Shown: one piece after another, positions 44,601 through 55,085 of the stretch
Layout: each line of letters begins with the position of its first letter
How positions within the stretch are numbered: position 1 is the first letter of the stretch
Source: Aplidium turbinatum
Taxonomy: Eukaryota > Chordata > Ascidiacea > Aplousobranchia > Polyclinidae
Direction of reading: 5' to 3'
NCBI GenBank assembly: GCA_918807975.1
Contig: OU964923.1
Span: forward strand, 5,208,001 to 5,272,000
Length of the DNA: 64,000 nt
The notes under the pieces: model-generated
Database searches by the model: none
What the model was told of the DNA's origin: nothing
Seen by the model: only the letters and a program-made list of their open reading frames with translations
Position numbers and translations under genes: made by a program

Positions 44601-47600
44601 AAATGTATAACTTTCTATGAGTTACTCCACCCAATGCTATTTTACTGTTACTGCCTGTAATGTATACGCTATTTTCTTCGAGGATATTTTGTTGTGATAT
44701 TGCAAAAACACGCAACACATGGTGAACATGCATTTTTAATTACTGTATAATATATATTACTAATGTTTTTTAAATTCTATTTATGGTATTCAAATTGCTC
44801 TGCTGTGAATCAAGTCTAACATCTCAAGTCAACCAACACCTGAGGAGTGCATGCCCAGAAGAGCTAAGCTCACAAAACGTCTTCAGACCGAATAGTAACA
44901 ATTCAAGAATAGAATTTCATAATGGATAACTTACCGATTCGTCCGTTCCAAATCATCATTCCTTTGTTCCAACTCTCGGACATCTTTGGTTAATTCTGCG
45001 TTTGTGACTGTAAATTTCGCTATTTCAGTTTGCAATTCCGATATTTGCTTAAAACTTTCAGCTTGCTGCTTTTCGTAACGTTCCTGCAAAAAAACTACCA
45101 CTGAGAAAGCTAAATCGATGCATTGTAAGTACTGAGGCTGGAAGGCTGCAGAAGAATAGAAGTTAACTTCGAATCCTACTCAATCCAGGCCGATTCTGAA
45201 TGACTATATGAATCATTGTCTTCCATCTCTCTCCATGGCCACTTTTTTCAATTCAAATTTTGATGAGCATGGAGCAGGAATCGAAAATTCATTTTCTTCA
45301 TCTCATTATATTGTCTTTCCTTCTCTATATTTCCAGATATTTTGTCCGGGTCTACAAAAATTCGAAGACGTCGTTTCGGTGCGGACGTGCTAACAAATTC
45401 CGTTTTGCTGTTGCTTCTTTTGACTAAGAGAAAGGGAAGGAATCATTTAGGTAGGCGGTTTCTTGACAATCTGCCCAGTGCAGTGCGTAACACGGCTATA
45501 ACCGTTGTTGCTCGTAGCCTTTCATGGCGTTTTTAATTTCGCTTTGCGCTAATCGCTTCCGTCTGACAAGCGCTGTTACAGCGTGTGAAGAAAACCGGAT
45601 CATTATTTACAATGACAATCGCAGTTTAACAAAATAAAGCAATTACGTCAGAAAACAATTGCTTAACAAAAGATTTCTCTGAAAGATGACAAAATGGAGC
45701 AATCCAGCCAAGAACACAAAAGCTTATTGTGCTGCCGGCTGAGAACTTCTCCAAGACTCTGCAAAGACTGTGAGTCGCCTTTGAATTGAATACGCACTAA
45801 ACGAGTTGAAAAAACGCAATTTCCTGTAATTCATTGAAACATTTTGAAAATTCTATAGTTTTCTATGGATTATAATAGTGTGTGAAATGAGAACCATGAG
45901 TCTGCCATTGTTGTGTTAACAATTACGCAATGTGCGCATGTACTTTCAAGGCACAAAGAAGGTCAGTTGACTCTCCTCCAGCCTACATAGACTGTGAGCT
46001 GTGAGGTGAGTGCGAGTTTCCCATCAAACTTCGAAAAATACTGTATACATACTTGCTAGCATTAAACTTAAGTTTATAAAACTTTATTCAAACCTTCAGT
46101 GTTTCACATTCAAACGTCAATGAAGTATTTTGCTGCTTGAGCTCTTTTGTTTGTTTTTCATTTTGTTCCAATTGAGCTTCCAATTCTCTTTCAATATCTT
46201 CACTGCACTCACGGAACTCATGGAGTTCTTGCTGTATTTCACCAGTTCTAACAGCAAAAAAAGTTATTAATAGTCAAAACAAAATTTATTGACAAAGGTT
46301 TCAAAAATCAAACTGCTGGCATTTTTAATGATAAATTGATTTCAATCAACATGGGGGATAAATTAATTAAGTTCTTACTATGAGCATGCAGCCATTGGTG
46401 TTAATGGGAGTAGAGCATTCTGCCACTTTCTTTCAACAACTAAATTCAGCTACTTTATTACGCCCTGGAAATGTTGAGTGGTATTTTTCAACAAACAAAT
46501 TTAAGTTATATGCATAGTTAATAAGCGGAGAACATCTTAGTGTTATTTAGCTCGGTAGGAAAATCTTTGAGCAGGGACCAAAAGTATTTTAAAGTTGGAT
46601 GTGGCTATATCTATGGCACTAGTGTTGCTATGTAAAAAATTCTGTCTTAATTTGAAAGCGGTTGAAGACATAAACTTGTGCTTTGAAATCTTTGAAGTTC
46701 AAGTTTCAGAGAGCAAAGCCCTCACCCTAACCTCAGTGACGGAACCAAGGGGTCCCCTTGAAAAAATTCTTGCCCCCCTGTAAAAATGCAGCTAATAAAA
46801 AGTTAATCAAGGAAAACAATTTTTGATTAAAATTCCATATCTGATTAAATAAGTAGGCTACTGTGTTGTATTTTGTAGTTTTATGTTGTTAAATATATTT
46901 TCCACTATCTGTTACAGCATTATGTAACATAGTTCTCCATTGATTTAGGCTGAAGTTACCCTTGGAATGGGCATTTTAAGGCATTATTTTCAAAAATTTG
47001 TGGGCTAGGCCCCCAGACCCCCTCGCAACTACTCATTTGCTCCTTCCGTTATTTTGCAATCGCCACCATCTGCATAACCAGTCCAAAAAGGCATTTCAAA
47101 GTTAAAGTTTTATATGTTTCTCGACAGCCAATTGCAGAAATAGTTGACAGCGATACACACCATGTTTCGCCCATGAGGTTGGGCTCATCAGTATTGCACC
47201 ACTAATTCTTGCCACAAGGGTATTTGACCTAGCAGCTGCCATGCCTAGCTAGCCTCATGGGCGAAACACAATGTCTATCACTGTCAATTTTTGCTACAAT
47301 CGGCTGCCAACAAACATATAGTCAATTGGATGGTCTAAAATCTAAATGGCTAGCGTGGAAGCTGCACCGTTATGGTTAGCGAATCGCAACTGCTCGCTGT
47401 ATTAGTGAGTGCTCACTGCTCAGCCTTGTGCTAATAGCTGGGAAGAACACTCCTTTCTTCCCATTAAGCTTTCATAGTTGATTAAAATTTAACTCTGAAT
47501 TTTAAAGCAATTTATATCACCTTCATTTATGATTTCATTGAAAATGTTAAACTTGATCTCGTTACAACACTGCCTAACCTTAATCATCAACCTGGCAATA

Positions 47601-47862
47601 TATATACGGTACCTGCCAAAAAAAATGCTGTTTAATCACAAACAGTAGCCAATTTATTTAAAATTCAACATATGCTCCCGAATCCAGAGGAAGCTCCTAA
47701 TAAAAATAATAAAATTTATTTTAATAGAAGTAGTAGCTCAACGCTGTTTTCACAACCAAAAAATATTTACATGTCTCTGTAGCGTATAGCTTCAGTTTTC
47801 CAATGTTTCAGTTCATCTTGAATGCTTGAAAAGGAAGGAAGATCTTCACCAGAAACTGCCAT
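38572..47862 (-). CDS. NDE1: NudE homolog (NDE1/NDEL1 family), dynein/LIS1 regulator, 8 exons
   Basis: NudE proteins are coiled-coil scaffolds that bind LIS1 and cytoplasmic dynein in mitosis and organelle and nuclear movement. The exons give about 299 residues against about 335-345 in vertebrates. The N-terminal half is a long coiled coil: [17 protein letters not shown], then heptad-rich Glu/Gln/Leu segments, then [20 protein letters not shown] and SELDEK, almost identical to human NDE1. The C-terminal part keeps a TPxTP-rich linker, [20 protein letters not shown] and [12 protein letters not shown]. Splice phases agree throughout; only the fifth exon is tentative. The last exon reaches TGA at 38572, but AAAG/GTGAGG just before it could be a donor to a further exon downstream. 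Introns carry a four-level transposon nest, a hammerhead repeat copy and tRNA-like relics. Confidence 0.95.
38968..39062 (-). CDS. NDE1: NDE1 exon 7
   Basis: 95 nt. [20 protein letters not shown] followed by VG equals the human [22 protein letters not shown] block. Acceptor TTTCAG, donor GTAGGT. Confidence 0.95.
39679..39881. repeat. 203-bp foldback with hammerhead-like centre
   Basis: Near-perfect inverted arms of about 98 bp: AAACTATCACAAGATGTATA on the left and TATACATCTTGTGATAGTTT on the right. The centre GACGTTTCTGATTGACGAAACGTC is itself a dyad. GATTGACGAAACGTCGG looks like the 3' half of a hammerhead core. Single-arm relatives at 10741 and 57188 show that this copy is a head-to-head duplication of one unit. 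Confidence 0.88.
40161..40231 (-). mobile_element. tRNA-like SINE relic
   Basis: Minus-strand CCAGCTCAGTGGCCGAGTGG (box A region) and AGATCGATTCC (box B). It does not fold as a full tRNA and lies in an NDE1 intron. Confidence 0.5.
40346..40469 (-). CDS. NDE1: NDE1 exon 6 (linker)
   Basis: 124 nt. [18 protein letters not shown] and [11 protein letters not shown] form a Ser/Thr/Pro-rich linker with several TP sites, as in NDE1/NDEL1 where such sites are phosphorylated by mitotic kinases. Acceptor TGTAG, donor GTATGT, phase 1. Confidence 0.85.
40658..40704 (-). CDS. NDE1: NDE1 candidate exon 5 (47 nt, tentative)
   Basis: A linking exon of length 2 modulo 3 is required between exon 4 (ending in phase 1) and the next clear exon (starting in phase 0). 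This 47-nt stretch is open, has a CTGCAG acceptor and a GTAATA donor, and fits the phase ([16 protein letters not shown]). Similarity to the vertebrate LRQELAVQQK segment is weak, so the real exon may be elsewhere. Confidence 0.35.
41075..41155 (-). mobile_element. LINE 3' end fragment
   Basis: GGGCCGGGGTGTATTGTTTT and ACTACCCCAGGTTGACAACG line up with the 3' part of the Jockey-like LINE at 57440-57510 (GGGCCGAGGG…ACCACCCCAG…). Confidence 0.55.
43088..44048. mobile_element. TCGGAATGG-type element, third level of nest
   Basis: Flanked by a perfect 8-bp duplication TTCCTGTG. Its left and right parts match the 169-bp element at 22513-22681. It is interrupted by the fourth level. Confidence 0.9.
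43159..43983. mobile_element. CAGGCCTTAAAAC-ended element, innermost level of nest
   Basis: CAGGCCTTAAAACTCG at the left and GCTTTAAGGCTTG near the right. Flanking AATTATTG/AATTATCA may be an imperfect 8-bp duplication. Compared with 22513-22681, this block is exactly what is extra. It contains GGCGGCCAA/TGGCCACCGG motifs and a palindromic MITE relic at 43588-43650. The exact right end is uncertain by about 20 bp. Confidence 0.8.
44441..44577 (-). CDS. NDE1: NDE1 exon 4
   Basis: 137 nt with the most conserved NudE segment: [38 protein letters not shown]. The donor is taken at GGG/GTTTGT (phase 1), the equivalent place in the vertebrate gene. Confidence 0.96.
44935..45083 (-). CDS. NDE1: NDE1 exon 3
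   Basis: 149 nt. [20 protein letters not shown] then [15 protein letters not shown] match the YRQISALEDDLAQ and RELEQANDDLERAKR stretches of NDE1. Acceptor TTGCAG, donor GTAAGT. Confidence 0.96.
46094..46247 (-). CDS. NDE1: NDE1 exon 2
   Basis: 154 nt. [20 protein letters not shown] and [19 protein letters not shown] match [20 protein letters not shown] of human NDE1. Coiled coil; acceptor GTTAG, donor GTTTGA, ends in phase 0. Confidence 0.94.
46733..47060. mobile_element. Possible hAT-type MITE
   Basis: CAGTGACGGAACCAAGG at the left and CTCCTTCCGTTA at the right, with AGGCCCCCAGACCCCCTC inside. The ends are only roughly inverted and no duplication was found. Confidence 0.4.
47147..47430 (-). 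mobile_element. Hammerhead repeat copy 3, minus strand, rearranged
   Basis: A complete-looking core on the minus strand (47147-47213): CTGATGA, stem II GCCC/GGGC, GAAA. The cleavage-site base is G, which the hammerhead rule excludes. A second, plus-strand 3' half (CATGGGCGAAACACAATGTC) follows at about 47247, then the 5' body segment (AGCGAATCGCAACTGCTCGC) to 47430. It lies in NDE1 intron 1 and its first part is in the NDE1 sense direction. Confidence 0.78.
47771..47862 (-). CDS. NDE1: NDE1 exon 1 (start codon)
   Basis: 92 nt from ATG at 47862: [28 protein letters not shown], matching the EEEANYWKDLAMTYKQR start of human NDE1. Donor GTAAAT, phase 2. Confidence 0.9.
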
Positions 47863-48146
47863 GTTATTTTTTGAAACAACAACTTATCCTGCCTACTTGA
47901 ATAAAACATTTGGATATATTATGTTGTGTTGATACACAAAACTAGTTGTAATGAATTGATAATAATAATCCTGGATTTTCATATAATAACAGTCCAATCT
48001 GCATTCTGCACTATACATTTCTTTAAATTAATTGTTTTTTCACATATATATATCCGAAACAAATAAAGGTATTTTTTGGGAGTCCTTTCAATCATGGCTG
48101 TGGCTATATTTACACCATATAGTGTAACAATAGCCTGAATAGTGTT

Positions 48147-48322
48147 GCCAGATAAGGAATTCTTCCCTAATTTGAGAAAAGTTTAAAGCTGTTGAAAACA
48201 AAAACTTGTACTGTATTTTGGAATTTTTTTTAGTCCTGAGAAGATCAAAACCCTAATCTTATTCCTAACTCTAACCCTTACCTTAGCCCTTCCTAACTTT
48301 AATCCTAACTCTGGCAACACCT
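48147..48322. mobile_element. Short hAT-type MITE (GTGTTGCCAGA)
   Basis: AGTGTTGCCAGATAAGG and CTCTGGCAACACCT are inverted ends of the same type as 34302-35592. About 175 bp with CCTAACTCTAACCC runs inside. No duplication seen. Confidence 0.65.
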
Positions 48323-48506
48323 GATTGTGGAAAAATAGCCACTTCCTTCAATCTTATATAATACAGTTAAAAATTTAATTTGAATTTGCTGGATTATCTG
48401 ACTTTAGTTAAGTAAAAAACAAACATATCAAAATGATGAAGTTAGGTGCTGCAGAGCTAAAATGTTACCGTACACTACTGCTATGCATGTTGACACCAAA
48501 TTTTAA

Positions 48507-49259
48507 GGGTGCAACCTAGTTTGTGCCCTGAACAGTTCATACCCTCAGTTTGTACCCTGAAAAGATCGAGAGAAAAAATTCAAAAAAGCCGAAATCGCTG
48601 TTCGGAGTTTCCGTAAACAAACAAACTGAAAAGATAGATAGAAAAAAATAGAACAAAGCCGAAGTTGCTGATTGCAGTTTCCGTTTTTCCGCAAACAATT
48701 TAAAAGGGTTAGGGTTAGGAAAAGATTAAGAGAAAAAAATTAAACAAAGCCGAATTCGTTGATGGCAGTTTCCGCAAACATTTTAAAAGGGTTAGTTAGG
48801 GTTAGGAAAAGATCGATAGAAAAAATTAAAAAAAGTCGAAGTCGCTGATCGGAGTTTCCACAAACAAACAAACTGAAAAGATCGAGAGAAAAAATAGAAC
48901 AAAGCCTAAGTCGCTGATCGCAGTTTTCATTTTTCTGCAGTTTCCCGCAAACATTTTAAAATTTCCGGTAATGATCCTAAGAGTTTGCCGAAGTCGCTTG
49001 GCGCTGATGGCACTTTCCGCAAACATTTTGAAAGGGTTAGGGTTGAGGTCGGAGTTCCCGCAAACATTTTAAAATTTCCCGTAATGAGTCTGAGAGTTTT
49101 TGTTTGTTTGCGAAAAAAAGTGCGATCCGACTTCGGCTTTGTGCTGTTTTTTCTCTTGATCTTTTCAGAGGTAAAAGCGACTTCGACTTTTTTTTCTTGA
49201 TCTTTTAAGGGTACGAACTGAGGGTATGAACTGTTTAGGGTACAAACTAGGTTGCATCC
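48507..49259. mobile_element. TIR element filled with tandem repeats
   Basis: About 60-bp inverted ends: GGGTGCAACCTAGTTTGT and ACAAACTAGGTTGCATCC. The inside is 4-5 diverged units (AAGATCGAGAGAAAAAAT, GCCGAAGTCGCTGATCG, CAAACATTTTAAAA, GGGTTAGGGTTAGG). Flanks AATTTTAAG-like on both sides may be an imperfect 9-10 bp duplication. Non-coding. Confidence 0.82.
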
Positions 49260-49727
49260 AATATTTAAGGCAAAGGTTATACAGTAGCCTAGTTAACATC
49301 CCTGGTTAAAATAACTTACCGGTAATAACTAGGCAATATTATATAGCCTATAACTGTAGGCTGGTCTATTATGAGGCTATGGTTATCCTTATATCCTTCA
49401 ACCATGTCATTATGCACTTAAACACATACTTTTAAAAAACGATAAATTTGTGCATGCACCATAAACATAAACTTGTAGATACAGATTTTAAAATCCAAAT
49501 CCACTTCTAGATGTTAACTTAAAATCCACATTTTGTTTACAACTTTTACAAGTATAGTAAAAAAACATCTAGTTAAATACAAAAATAAACTTACATTGCA
49601 TAAAAGCAAGGAACTATCAGCACATTAAACAAATAGCAAATTAAAACAATTGCAAAAATGTTTTGGTCTTATCCTTATGTACAGGATTCGGTGCTCTTTC
49701 GCAATTTACCCTGTTGGTCCTCTAAAG

Positions 49728-51358
49728 CAGTGGTTCCCAACTCGTTTTTAAAGCGACCCATTTAAAAAAAAAATTCAGTTTGGTAAAATCTTGCGACCCA
49801 AGCAAATTGTCGTAATATTTTAAAAGCCATACAAGATTGTGTTGCAAACAAACAGCACTACAAAAGCAGTAACTTTTTCAGAAAATAATATGTTTATCAA
49901 ATCACTAATGAGATAGCTGTGCTGGCTTGCTGTCAGTGAGTTTTTGAAATCGAGGCGTTATTTTGCTTAGGCATAGCCGCATGTCGGCTTTAACTTCCAG
50001 CCGGTTTCGCTGTTCAGTTTTCAATACACACATGGCGCTAAATCCAATCTTACAAAGCCAAGTTGTTGCAAATGGAATCTGATTTTGAATCCCTAATTGT
50101 GAAACTGTGGGATACACTTTGTAGGCTACATGGAAGCCCAAAAGTGGATGTTTGCAGAATCTTTGGGGTATTTGTCTTTGAAGGACGCAAAAGAAATACG
50201 GTTTGCTACTTCTGTCGTTATGTCCATAAACTGTTCTGCAACATGGATGGAAAGTTGAGGCAGATCTTTTCCAACAAATGGATCAATTATCCAATCACTT
50301 TGGTTATTATAAAGTGTTAGAAATTCTCCATAGTAGTGCACAAACTTTTTGGCAAACTGTTCCAGGTGTCTAATTATCGTTTGCTTAATATCAACTTCAT
50401 TGCCACAGATATATTGCGTTAGCTGAGGAAATATATCGTACTCATCTCTGGTGACATAACTTTTCCAGAATATGAGTTTTTTGTAGTAAGCAGAAACTTT
50501 TGCGTCGCGATTAATCACCGTAAAACCATTGCCTTGCATAGATAAATTTAGAGAATTCAGAGAGTCAAATATATCGGCAAGGTAAGCAACTTTTGCGTTG
50601 AAATCTTCTTGCAAAAACTTTTCGGCTAATCTCACAAGTTCTGTCGCCTCAGGAAGGTAGCAATCTCCTCTCGCAAATTACAAACTCGCTTCAGGACACG
50701 ACCTCGTGACAACTATCGCACTTCTGTGTGCAAGAGCAATGCTTGATAATAATCAGAATCCACAAAGACGAAAACAAATGCCGATTTAGTGGACTTGTTT
50801 TGATGAAGTTTACACACTTCACATCATTCAACGCTTCGTGCCGCTCTTGAGACAGCTTTTTTGCAGCAATGCCTCTCTGTGGAGAAAGCAATAAGTCCAT
50901 ACAGCACTTGGGGCTTTGTCTTTGATGCGTTTTACCACACCAGACTATGCGTGGTCCAACGTGTGGAAAACTTTGTCATAATTTGTCCGACATAGCGTTC
51001 GTGACATATAGTGCACGTTACAATATATATCCCGTAACTTTGTCAAGTTAATTTATGTTTGAGACTGAAATTTTTGTTGGGTTTACATTTAATAATAATA
51101 ATAACAATATTAAAAGCGAAAATTGTTAAAACTTCTTGCACTACGATCATGCTACAAAGCTTTCCGATGTCTTGACATGAAACGCTTCATGACTTGTGTT
51201 TATATTTTCCAGTTTTGTGATCGATCTCATCACGTTTTAAATTTTTTTTTATTGTTAATTTTTTCGCCCAAGATACAATATGCCTGAAAAACAAGCGACC
51301 CAAAAAAATTATCAGGCGACCCAACTTTGGGTCGCGACCCATGAGTTGGGAACCACTG
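49728..51358. mobile_element. hAT Charlie/ZBED-type element with transposase remnant
   Basis: Ends CAGTGGTTCCCAACTCGTTT and GAGTTGGGAACCACTG with a perfect 8-bp duplication CTCTAAAG. On the minus strand, 50126-50635 reads LAEKFLQEDFNAKVAYLADI and LNSLNLSMQG, and 50691-50900 reads KKLSQERHEALNDVKCVNFI, both typical of ZBED5/SCAND3-like hAT transposases. The frames are shifted relative to each other, so the gene is dead. Confidence 0.94.
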
Positions 51359-51454
51359 CTCTAAAGCCTTAACTAGATGATGACGTAATCATACGTCACA
51401 CACGTTGGAATAGACAATTGTAAAGGAGGAAGTACGGGGTGGAAATGCACTGAA

Positions 51455-51600
51455 AAACACTTGCAGGAAATTGTCTCCCATTTATTCATTTGTTGATCAA
51501 TTTCAACAAATTTGCTATCGTTGGAAAGCACAAGCATAGATCTAACCAACTAAGTTAATACCAAGTCCCAAAATACTACTAGCTCTATCTGGTAGCCCAG
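51455..51600 (+). mobile_element. Relic of the 52956-54570 element's arm
   Basis: TTGCTATCGTTGGAAAGCAC and AGCATAGATCTAACCAACTA are shared with both arms of that element; the outer end is missing. Confidence 0.7.
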
Positions 51601-52096
51601 GGGCTTTGACAGGGGGTCTAGGTGGTAGGCTACTTTTGGACCAGGGCCAAAATATTTAAGGGGCCCTGGTTTGAAAAATTCCCCGCGACTTCAAACATTA
51701 TCAAGATCTTAATATAATCAGATCTAAAGGAATTGCCATCAGAGGTTAAAACAGCGATATCAGACGTCACATGGTAAAGTACCGAGCTCCCTCTGGGTAG
51801 GCTACCGGGCCCACTTCAGCTTTCTGGTGGTAAAATAGCTACTTCAGCCACCAAACAGTAAAATAAGAATTTAGTCTAGTATAGTGATTTCCCTAACCAC
51901 GAATATTACCTGAAACACGAATTTCAAAATATACAGGTTAATAATTTGTTCAAACTCAAAAACTGAAATGGCACAGGTAAGAAGATGGCTACGGTATCCC
52001 TATTTCTGCACTAAAAATTAGACCTAAACCTCTTTTCAGATAACAGCAATCTGCAAATGTTAGAACAAGGCCCATAAACATCTTTTCCAAATCAAA

Positions 52097-52345
52097 ATGG
52101 GCAGCCCATATTAGATTTATGGGTTGCATACGGGCAGCTCATATTAGATTTATGGGTTACATATGGGCAACCCATATTAGATTTATGAGCTACACATCGG
52201 CAGCCCATATTAGATTTATGGGTTACATATGGGCAGCCCATATTAGAGTTATGGGTTGCATATGGGCAGCCCATATTAGATTTATGGGTTACATATGGGC
52301 AGCTCATATTAGATTTATGGGCTACATATGGGCAGCCCACATTAA
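52097..52345. repeat. 33-bp minisatellite, 7.5 units
   Basis: ATGGGCAGCCCATATTAGAT then TTATGGGTTGCAT repeats seven times and a half with few changes. The unit is a multiple of three, so both strands stay open. Related GGGCAGCTCACATGGGGCCC text continues to about 52520. Confidence 0.95.
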
Positions 52346-52955
52346 TATGTGGGTTGAATCATGTGAGCAACCCACATGAAATCCATAAATGAATATGGAA
52401 AGCCCGTACTGGCTCAATATGATGCCCGCGGACACAACGTGTATGAGCCCCGTATGGGCAGCTCACATGGGGCCCGTAGGCTACATCAGCCCATATGGGT
52501 CCCCATGTGGGGCCCATATGTGCTTGCTGGCTGGGCACTACCTTTGCTGTAAATTCTCTTCTGGTGAGCCTAGAATGACCAGTGAAACATCAATGGAATC
52601 GGGAAGTGCTAGTAGAGAGATAGAGATAGTGTAGCCTAAGTTTTGCGGTTCAAGAAATTTTAAGATTGCACAAGATTTGTTAAATGACCATGCTTAAACG
52701 ACATCAAAAAAAGTTTGTACACAATCTTTATATTCATAACATTGCCGATGAAGGGGGCCCAAAAATAAATTGGTACCAGGCCCGAGAAATCTTGTCAACG
52801 GCCCTGTGGTGGCCACCTAAACTTGACCAAATTCAAACCATTATCAAAAGTTTATTTACAATGATAAAAACAATAAACGACAGCCAATTAAAAGAAGATG
52901 TTGCTGTGTATTGAAGTAGGCTACTAACTGTCATGTTTATATTTTATTCAATATG

Positions 52956-54570
52956 CGAGCAATCGTTGTTCGAAAACAGCCTCCCAACAAAGCTTTCGCC
53001 CAATGCATTTCAATGGCGAATCGATCGTCTTTCGTGATTCGCCCTGCGTGAGAGCGATAGTTATAATTGTCTTCCATTTATTTATTTATTGATCAATTTC
53101 AATAGATTTGCTATCGTTGGAAAGCACAAGCATAGATCTAACCAACTAAGTTAACGCCAAGTCCCAAAACACCACTAGCTCCATCTGGTGCTATTATCTG
53201 TGGTACATCTCCATCTCATATGGTAGGCCTACTATCAGCTCCATCAAGAAAGATTGTTATTATTTGATATGAAGTGTTGGCAATGCAGTAAACCAGGTAG
53301 GCTAATGCAAATAGCCTAATTGGTGGTGTAATGGCTTGTCCGAGTCAAGTAATGCAACAAACACTGATCAAATAGGAAAGTGATGTGTGCTCTAGTAGAC
53401 TCTAGAGCGGTGTGGAACCTTGATCTTTTGGAAGGTCGTGGAGGAGTTCTTGTCATTAGGCCCGCAGTCGACATCAACTGGAAAAGCTCGGCTGAGGAAG
53501 CAAGTGATGTCAGCTCCAAGTGCAGGAGCAGGAAAATTGGTCCTATTTGGATGGAGAAACTTCTGCAGATAATAAAAAGACGCAACAACCAGCCAGACAG
53601 TGGGTGCGGATATTTATGTTTTGTTCAATGCTTAGCCAAGAAATTTTTTTACAACACATAGGCCTAACAAACCTAGGCTTAAATATGGATCAAAGGTATA
53701 GGCTAAGTAACGAAACCGTAATGAAATGACTTGGGCTTCCATTCTCGTGTTCTTTCATAACTACTCGAAGTCATTTTCCCAAAGGCATCCATGTGTGTAA
53801 ACAAAAGATTCGTATGCCCAAACCTTAAACGTTGACAAACAAAAATCATGTTACAGACGTAACTTTTGTTAAGTTAAAAAAATAATTTTGTTTCATGTGA
53901 CATTGCACTTTTTGTTAGCCTAGTTTTTTTGTAATAGAATAAACATCACAAAGTATGTGGGAAGCAACTCTTTGTTATCATTAGGTAGCCCTGAAAAGGG
54001 CTGTTTTGTTGGCAAATGGACGATGTGGCGACTACATTAGGGGTAGGACTCCCTTATGGCGCGGAGAACTTCCGGAAAATGTCGTCCCCGTGGAAACTGA
54101 TGTCGCCACATAAATTCATCAAGATACCCAGGCAGCTTATCATGTCATGTGCCTTGTGGTGCCACCCATTCTTTTGAATTTCCGTTTACAATTCAACCAC
54201 AGGTTTTCAATGTGGTTCGTATGAACCCCTGTGGCCGAAACATAATGATGGTGATGGTTGAGCGTTTGGTGGTGATATCCAAGATCTCACAAAACGATGA
54301 AAAATGCTGCCTTCGCAACAGTTTAAGTTTAGGTGGCCACCAAAAGGAGCTAGTAGTATTTTGGGACTTAGCATTAACTTAGTTGGTTAGATCTATGCTT
54401 GTGCTTTCCAACGATAGCAAATCTGTTGAAATTAAACTAGAAATGAATAAATGGGAGACAATTAATTATTACGATCACACAGGGCGAATCCTGAAAGACG
54501 ATCGATTCGCCATTGAAATGCATTGGGCGAAAACTTCGTTGGTGGGTTGTCTTCGAACAACGATTACTCG
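52956..54570. mobile_element. Long-TIR element, about 240-bp inverted arms
   Basis: The left arm from 52956 (CGAGCAATCGTTGTTCGAAA, CAATGCATTTCAATGGCGAA) reappears inverted at 54340-54570. The interior (53200-54340) has open stretches such as 53380-53661 on the plus strand, without a recognisable transposase. The arms differ by several per cent, so the element is not recent. Confidence 0.85.
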
Positions 54571-54574
54571 TAGG

Positions 54575-55077
54575 CAGAGATGTACGTATAGGCCTACGCC
54601 GCATACTTGCGGCGTAGACTTTTTGTTTACGCTAACGCTTGCGGCAACATTTTTTTGGATAGTTTGCGCTTGAGGCTACGCCGTAAAGTTTTCGCGGTTT
54701 TTTAGCGCATAGCGTCAACGCATACTTTTTGATGTATTTTTTTCGCTACAACACGCCAATACCTTCCAGCGCTGCAGTTGAAAGAATGTTTTCAATGGGC
54801 AAAGACATATTGGAACCAAAACACAGCAAAATGTCAGATGAACACTTTCAGATGCTTGTGTTTCTTTGTGGAAATTCAAAATAAAACTTGTTTGTTTCGA
54901 GTGGTTTATACCTTGTAAATGTTTGGCACCTAGCAAACAAAATTAGTTTACGCTAGTGTATGCGCTGACGCTGACAACTTTTTTACAAGTTACGTTGACG
55001 CATACGGCGTATGGTTTTTCGAAAGTTTGCGTTTACGCTGACGGCGTCAATATTTTTTATATGCGCGTACATCACTG
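54575..55077 (+). mobile_element. hAT element with transposase C-terminus
   Basis: Ends CAGAGATGTACG and CGTACATCACTG with a perfect 8-bp duplication CTCGTAGG. At 54750-54884 the plus frame reads PSSAAVERMFSMGKDILEP then HSKMSDEHFQMLVFLCGNSK and a stop, which is the hAT dimerisation C-terminus. It inserted at the very end of the long-TIR element at 52956. Confidence 0.93.
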
Positions 55078-55085
55078 CTCGTAGG

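Noticed and set aside
52092-52379. Repetitive frames reading GCPYVTHKSNM or IWAAHIRFMGY
   Set aside because: Translations of the 33-bp minisatellite.
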